From positions 1-13,116 of the forward strand of contig JADGIZ010000475.1 in NCBI GenBank assembly GCA_027604665.1: a DNA stretch of 13,116 nucleotides. Direction: 5' to 3'. The position numbers and the translations under genes are program-made. Of the stretch, positions 9,535-13,116 are shown one piece after another (the first letter of the stretch is position 1; the number at the start of each line of letters is the position of its first letter). Below the pieces are notes generated by a model. That model had not been told where the DNA came from and did not search any database. It saw only the letters and a list, made by a program, of their open reading frames with translations. Source of the stretch: Polyrhizophydium stewartii (taxonomy: Eukaryota; Chytridiomycota; Chytridiomycetes; Rhizophydiales).

Positions 9535-9881
9535 GATTTCGAAAAGAGGTAGGAGCGGCAGCTGCACGCCTTGCTGAATCGTCTCAATCGCCACCGCCAC
9601 CGCCGCGACTCGTCCCAGAGTTGCTTTGAGGTTTAGATCTTTGGGCGAGATGTCCAGGCAGGAAGGCGATAAGGGCCGACTTGCAAGGAGCGCGTTCAGG
9701 AGGTCGAGCAGCTTTGGCCCCCAGCGAATGCGACTGCAGGCGGCAGACACGCGAGGCTTTTCGTTGGGGGGTCGCGGCCGACCCCATCGTGTCGCAGTTT
9801 TCAGGACGAGACCGCTTTTGCGAGTCGTCAGGTATCGCTGGCTGCTGTCCGCCAAGCGACATCCGCGAGCCTCACAAGACG
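9535..9881. promoter_or_regulatory. Divergent promoter region between cyclase-like and TMEM128 genes
   Basis: This 347-base stretch separates the first in-frame ATG of the cyclase gene (-) from the ATG of the TMEM128 gene (+). No TATA box or clear operator is seen. On - it holds open frames. One, from ATG 9862, reads MSLGGQQPAIPDDSQ and could be a first exon joined at 9739 via donor gtctcg near 9814; if so, the two start codons are only 19 bases apart. Otherwise it is a shared promoter with long 5' leaders. Confidence 0.4.
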
Positions 9882-10468
9882 ATGACGACGGACAGCGAGC
9901 TCAAAGTTCGCCACGCCCCCGTCCACCAGCGGCAGCCCAAGCGCATCAGCTCGCTGCGGCGCGGAGTCGAGTCGGCACTCTGGATTGGTGGCGGCGCCGC
10001 ACTTGCGTACTACCTGCGCATGGACCAGGTGCTGGCTGAGCGCTCGTCAAGGTGCGTCGCCCCCCAAGCGCCCGGCAGCGCCAGGGTCGGCCGCGACTGC
10101 GGGCGCACGCTCGCCTCGAGCCGCCAAGGCCGTTGACGCAGGGTTCTCCGGCGTTTCATTGCCGTCGCCCGCTCGGCTGCAAACCACCTTATAGCAACTG
10201 GTTCGCCGTCGCCCTGTTGGCCATTGCGGGCTTTGGGTCTGTCTTCCTCTATCTGGAGCTGTATCTGCCACGCAAGCAGGGACGCCGGATCAACTACCAG
10301 GAGTGGGAAAGGGAGGTGCCTCGCACGATCCAGCTCGCAACCGTGCTGGGCATCCTCGCGACCATCAGCTGCAACGCCGTGCTATGGCCCGTGTTTGGCG
10401 CATTTTCGCCACTGCTTCTCGTTGTTTGGTTCATGGCCACAGCGAGCGCCATAGGCCTCGTGTGGTGA
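9882..10468 (+). CDS. TMEM128-family four-helix membrane protein
   Basis: Two exons, 9882-10051 and 10195-10468, joined by a 143-nt intron (gtgcgt donor, ttatag acceptor) that splits a Ser codon, give 147 residues. The basic N-terminal tail (HQRQPKRISSLRRG) precedes four hydrophobic segments: about 35-52, NWFAVALLAIAGFGSVFLYL, TIQLATVLGILATI, and SPLLLVVWFMATASAIGLVW at the end. The block CNAVLWPVFGAFSPLLL matches the family signature near the fourth helix, and the length is close to the human protein's roughly 165. The family is a small multi-pass membrane protein, probably of the endoplasmic reticulum, with no well-established biochemical role. The gene converges with the G-alpha gene, whose stop lies 58 bases away. 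The start is the first ATG in frame. Confidence 0.82.
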
Positions 10469-10526
10469 CGCGGTGCGCCAACATTCCCGTCCGCCATGAG
10501 AGGCGCTGAAGATCCCGCCTTCATGT

Positions 10527-11961
10527 TCAAAGCGTGTAACCGGCACTCTTCAGCGCACCTTTGAGGATCCCGTCGCTGCAATGGCAGAGGTTTGGATCAG
10601 CAGCTGAATGCAAATGCGGCTCTGCTTGCCTCAGGTGGTTGTCTCACATGACGGCGTTGATGATAAACTGCATCGACTTTGTGTCTGTGCATGTGGTCGT
10701 GTGTATGTAGAGCTGCCGCTTTGAATTGCCGTTTTCGGTCTCCATGCACGACTTTTTGAACTTTTTCTTGAAGAAGCTTGTTGCATGCTTGACATCCTTG
10801 TTCTTGCTCGCTGTTGCAAATATGCGCTTCAGCTGATCAGCACGTTTCGCCTTATGCGCCAATGTCAAACTCACGGTCGTAGTCTGGAAAGAACATGGAA
10901 ATGGGCGAGTCAGCGATCTTGGCCTCAAAAAGATCCTTTTTGTTGAGAAACAGGATCATGCCCGAGTTCTGCAGCAGCTTGTGGTTGAAGATCGTCTCGA
11001 AAAGCGCCAGAGAGTCGATCATCCGATTGACACGCGTGTCTTCGACAAGCACTTGGTCGTAGTCGGCCAGTGAGGCAATAAACAAAATCGAGTGCACATC
11101 GTCAAAGTATGGGATCCATCGCTTGCGATCGCCGCGCTGGCCGCCTACGTCAAAGAATCGAAAGGTGCGACCGCTGATAATAATGGACATTTCGACAATT
11201 TGGGTCGTTCGATGCCGAATATGCAGAATATCTGCCGACAGAGAAAATCGAGTGATATCAACATCCTTGGCCGACTCTCATGCACCGCTCATGCGCACAA
11301 GCCGGCAATATCTACCATCATTTGTGAGTGCGTAGTCCGGCTGGCTGATTTGATCAACACGAGAAATGAAGCTAAAAGGATACGTTGTTCAAATCGACTT
11401 ATCAGCAACTCGGGTCTTTGAAGGCGCCAGTCGAGTTCTCTAAAGTACAATGCACTCACAAATCGGCAGTCCGCTGGACAAAGAAACGCTCGCCAACCTG
11501 CCATGCAGCCCTAATCGCCCGGTCGTTCCATAGTCGCGAAATCGCCTTTGTGATATGCTCTGGTATCTCTTCAGCCGAGCCGCGTGTGTACGCTAGAAGA
11601 GCAGACTTTTGTCCCCCTAGAAGTTAGCAGCGGTGTCGATGATGCCGAAAGCGACACCGCGCATGCACGAACCGCGTCGTCCATATTTGAGATCTCGCAT
11701 TTTAGAGCGAGCGCCGCTTGCACAAGCGCGCGGATCGAGTCTACAACATTATCGAGCATGTAGTGCCGGAATCGAAGGTTCTGGTCCGCCGTAAAGCCGT
11801 TGCAATGTAGAATCACGAGCTGCTTCAGCAACGTCGACTTGCCAGAGTTGGAGCTGCCGAGAATCAAGATTTTCGGCGACATATGTTTTTGGCTCTCGCG
11901 CGCCTTTCGCTCCAGCTCGATCTGCGCGTCAATTCTGCGCGAGTTCTGATCTGCCGCGCGG
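10527..11961 (-). CDS. Heterotrimeric G-protein alpha subunit, divergent; first exon unresolved
   Basis: G-alpha subunits bind and hydrolyse GTP at the inner plasma membrane and relay receptor signals, often to cAMP. Six exons join in phase: 11961-11669, 11616-11460, 11371-11316, 11231-10875, 10810-10648, 10575-10527, giving about 357 residues, the family's normal size. Visible motifs in order: RRIDAQIELERKARESQ (N-terminal helix), P-loop GSSNSGKST (11858-11832), an alpha-helical domain (IPEHITKAISRLWNDRAIR), YALTNDDILHIRHRTTQIVE (switch I), DVGGQR (11151-11134, switch II with catalytic Gln), NKKD (10944-10933), TTCT (10697-10686) and the C-terminal helix ending LKSAGYTL. Introns are 52-88 nt. 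The final exon restores the usual C-terminal helix, which an unspliced reading would truncate. The frame upstream of 11962 has no ATG; gtacag at 11967-11962 is the likely acceptor, so the first exon, expected to carry Met-Gly and the lipidation Cys, lies farther upstream. Several nucleotide-site residues differ from the consensus. Confidence 0.93.
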
Positions 11962-12878
11962 CTGTACGGAGAGAGACCACATGGGCAGCGTCCGTGTGCG
12001 ACGCGCGCGGGGTGAGAGAAGGCGTGAGCATGTTCCGGCCGCAGGTTGCAGTGCCGTTGTCGTTCCGAAGAGAGGCGGTTTCACGCCAAGAGCGAGATTT
12101 GGTCGCGACGTGAGTGAGTCGGAGCGCAGGGGTAATCGATGCCATAGGTGTAAGTCGCAAGAGAAAGGCGGCATCAGTAGCCGAGAAAAGACCGCGGCGG
12201 AGGCCGTATGTGTACGCGAGTCAGTCCTGTCTTTCGAATGAGCTCGACCATGCGGCAACTAGTGCGTACCGGTCCGCCATTTCCGCGATAGAGAACGGGT
12301 TTGGCAGGGTTTGGGGGGAAAATGGAGATTTGGCGATTGCAACTCTTTCTGAGCCTTCATACGGACAGGCGACGACACAAACTGATGGGGCCATAGAGAA
12401 GAAACAGAAGATCCCGAGTATAATGCGAACCTCAACAAGCGCCAACCCGCTGATCTCGTGCCGCCAAAGCGGTGCGAGCAGCGAGGATCGATAGCCGCTC
12501 TTGGAAACCTGGTGCTGACGATGCGAGAGTGCGACAAGGTCCCGAGTGCTGACCCGCGTCTCAAGTGCCTCGAAGTCTGGCTCCCATCAGCGGGCACGGC
12601 AGAGTGGTTGCATTGACTCGACAGTCGATGCAGCCGGCGGCAAGCCAGCCAACGAGCCAGCCAACGAGCCAGCGAGAGCGACCCGCCTCTGGCCGGGTCT
12701 CGATCGATGCATGTCGACATGGGTGAAGATGAGACGCCGCACACCAAGCAGTGTGCGCCGAGATGACGAGGCGCAGCCGGCAGCTCGCCTCGGGGAGATG
12801 CAGCGTCGCTGCGCCTTTCGGCCTGGTCGGGTCCGGTCGTGCAGTTGTCGCCGGTTCGCACTCTCCGCGAATCGTCCC
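11962..12878. other. Intergenic region, divergent promoters; holds unresolved first exon of G-alpha
   Basis: This 917-base stretch lies between the G-alpha gene (-) and the gene starting at 12879 (+). It must contain the G-alpha first exon or promoter. One candidate is ATGGCGGACCG on - near 12280, whose GTACGC donor has the right phase (2), but it would need an intron of about 310 nt and encodes no myristoylation Gly. Open frames on both strands here show no recognisable domains. A short tandem repeat lies at 12643-12674. Confidence 0.45.
12643..12674. repeat. 12-bp tandem repeat, about 2.6 copies
   Basis: The unit agccagccaacg occurs twice in perfect tandem (12643-12654, 12655-12666), followed by a partial third copy. 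It lies about 200 bases upstream of the start at 12879. It is small and may be incidental. Confidence 0.6.
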
Positions 12879-13116
12879 ATGATCAAGGTCGTTCTCGTGT
12901 CGCTCCTGGTCGTGGCGGCGGCCTTGATCTACGTGCCCGGTGCGCGCCGCGGGCGGACGTTGCGGCCGTCGAGCACCACGCGCAGCGGCGTGACGAGCCG
13001 GTACTGACCGCTGCCGGTGCAGTCCGCCAGCTCATCGGTGTCGGCCACGTCCTGAGCTCATATGGCAACGAGAACACCGAGTCGTGCCGCCTGGTCGAGC
13101 GTGAGCCCCCGCGCGC
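12879..13116 (+). CDS. Membrane-anchored or secreted protein, tentatively paraoxonase-like; 3' partial
   Basis: Exon 12879-12939 encodes MIKVVLVSLLVVAAALIYVP, a short basic start and one hydrophobic segment typical of an uncleaved signal anchor. An 83-nt intron (12940-13022; gtgcgc donor, ctgac at 13005-13009, gtgcag acceptor) joins in phase 1 to exon 13023 onward, reading RQLIGVGHVLSSYGNENTES then CRLVEREPPR before the window ends. An N-terminal hydrophobic stretch followed by an Asn-rich turn and a Cys-x-Leu-Val motif recalls the start of paraoxonase/arylesterase-type six-bladed propeller enzymes. Only 50 residues are visible, so the family call is a guess; the existence of the gene is better supported than its identity. 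Confidence 0.45.

Noticed and set aside
9535..9855. In-frame N-terminal extension of the cyclase from a non-ATG codon at 9855
   Set aside because: The codon is TTG and there is no ATG in this frame before 9534; similarity to the family starts only around residue 25 after ATG 9534. Kept as a possible spliced exon, not as a simple start.
11880..11882. Start of G-alpha at the ATG just before the P-loop
   Set aside because: The frame upstream encodes the family's N-terminal helix (RRIDAQIELERKA), so this Met is internal.
12259..12861. 200-codon open frame on - in the right intergenic region
   Set aside because: Low-complexity, Arg/Ser-rich, no domain, no plausible link in phase to the G-alpha gene.
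12546..13007. 153-codon open frame on + overlapping the 12879 start
   Set aside because: It contains the real start in frame, but upstream residues are Arg/Ala-rich with no signal. The hydrophobic anchor begins at ATG 12879, and the 3' part reads into an intron ending at the ctgac/gtgcag site.
1..13116. tRNA or rRNA genes, CRISPR arrays, transposons
   Set aside because: No cloverleaf with A/B boxes, rRNA blocks, repeat-spacer arrays, long terminal or inverted repeats, or transposase motifs were seen on either strand.

Overview
This window is nuclear DNA of a compact, GC-rich eukaryote, most likely a fungus. Genes carry short GT-AG introns (about 40-145 nt), with branch-like ctgac, ctaac or ctgat motifs in many of them. 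Gaps between genes are small and AATAAA signals follow some stop codons. No bacterial, viral or transposon genes are seen. The lineage is uncertain. Gene density and 40-70 nt introns fit a basidiomycete-like yeast. An ADCY10-type (soluble) adenylyl cyclase is better known from zoosporic fungi and other early lineages than from most Dikarya (general knowledge, not checked).

Layout, left to right: (1) TOA1, the large subunit of TFIIA, on + and 5'-incomplete (76-1063). (2) A 447-residue helical-domain plus pseudokinase protein with MLKL-like architecture, on + (1361-2864). It converges, through a 20-bp near-palindrome carrying AATAAA on both strands, with (3) a very large gene on - (2978-9534, perhaps to 9862). 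I resolve that gene into 17 exons encoding about 1,830 residues: two class III cyclase domains, an NTPase domain and a helical-repeat tail. (4) A TMEM128-family four-helix membrane protein on + (9882-10468), divergent from the cyclase. (5) A heterotrimeric G-protein alpha subunit on - in at least six exons (10527-11961, first exon not found). (6) About 0.9 kb without a confident gene. (7) The first two exons of a secreted or membrane-anchored protein on +, tentatively paraoxonase-like, running off the end (12879-13116).

The interesting part is the signalling set. Three neighbouring genes are recognisable signalling proteins whose catalytic or nucleotide-binding motifs are altered: the pseudokinase (DFG reads NFN), the cyclase (first metal Asp is Glu; the transition-state Arg in C2 and the regulatory Arg in C1 are lost), and the G-alpha (changed P-loop, switch I and TCAT motifs). 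The transcription-factor, kinase-like and membrane-protein genes use mostly C/G-ending codons, while the cyclase and G-alpha genes are visibly less biased. The exon models come from hand translation, phase bookkeeping and remembered family motifs. All phases close, but no alignment or RNA evidence was available.
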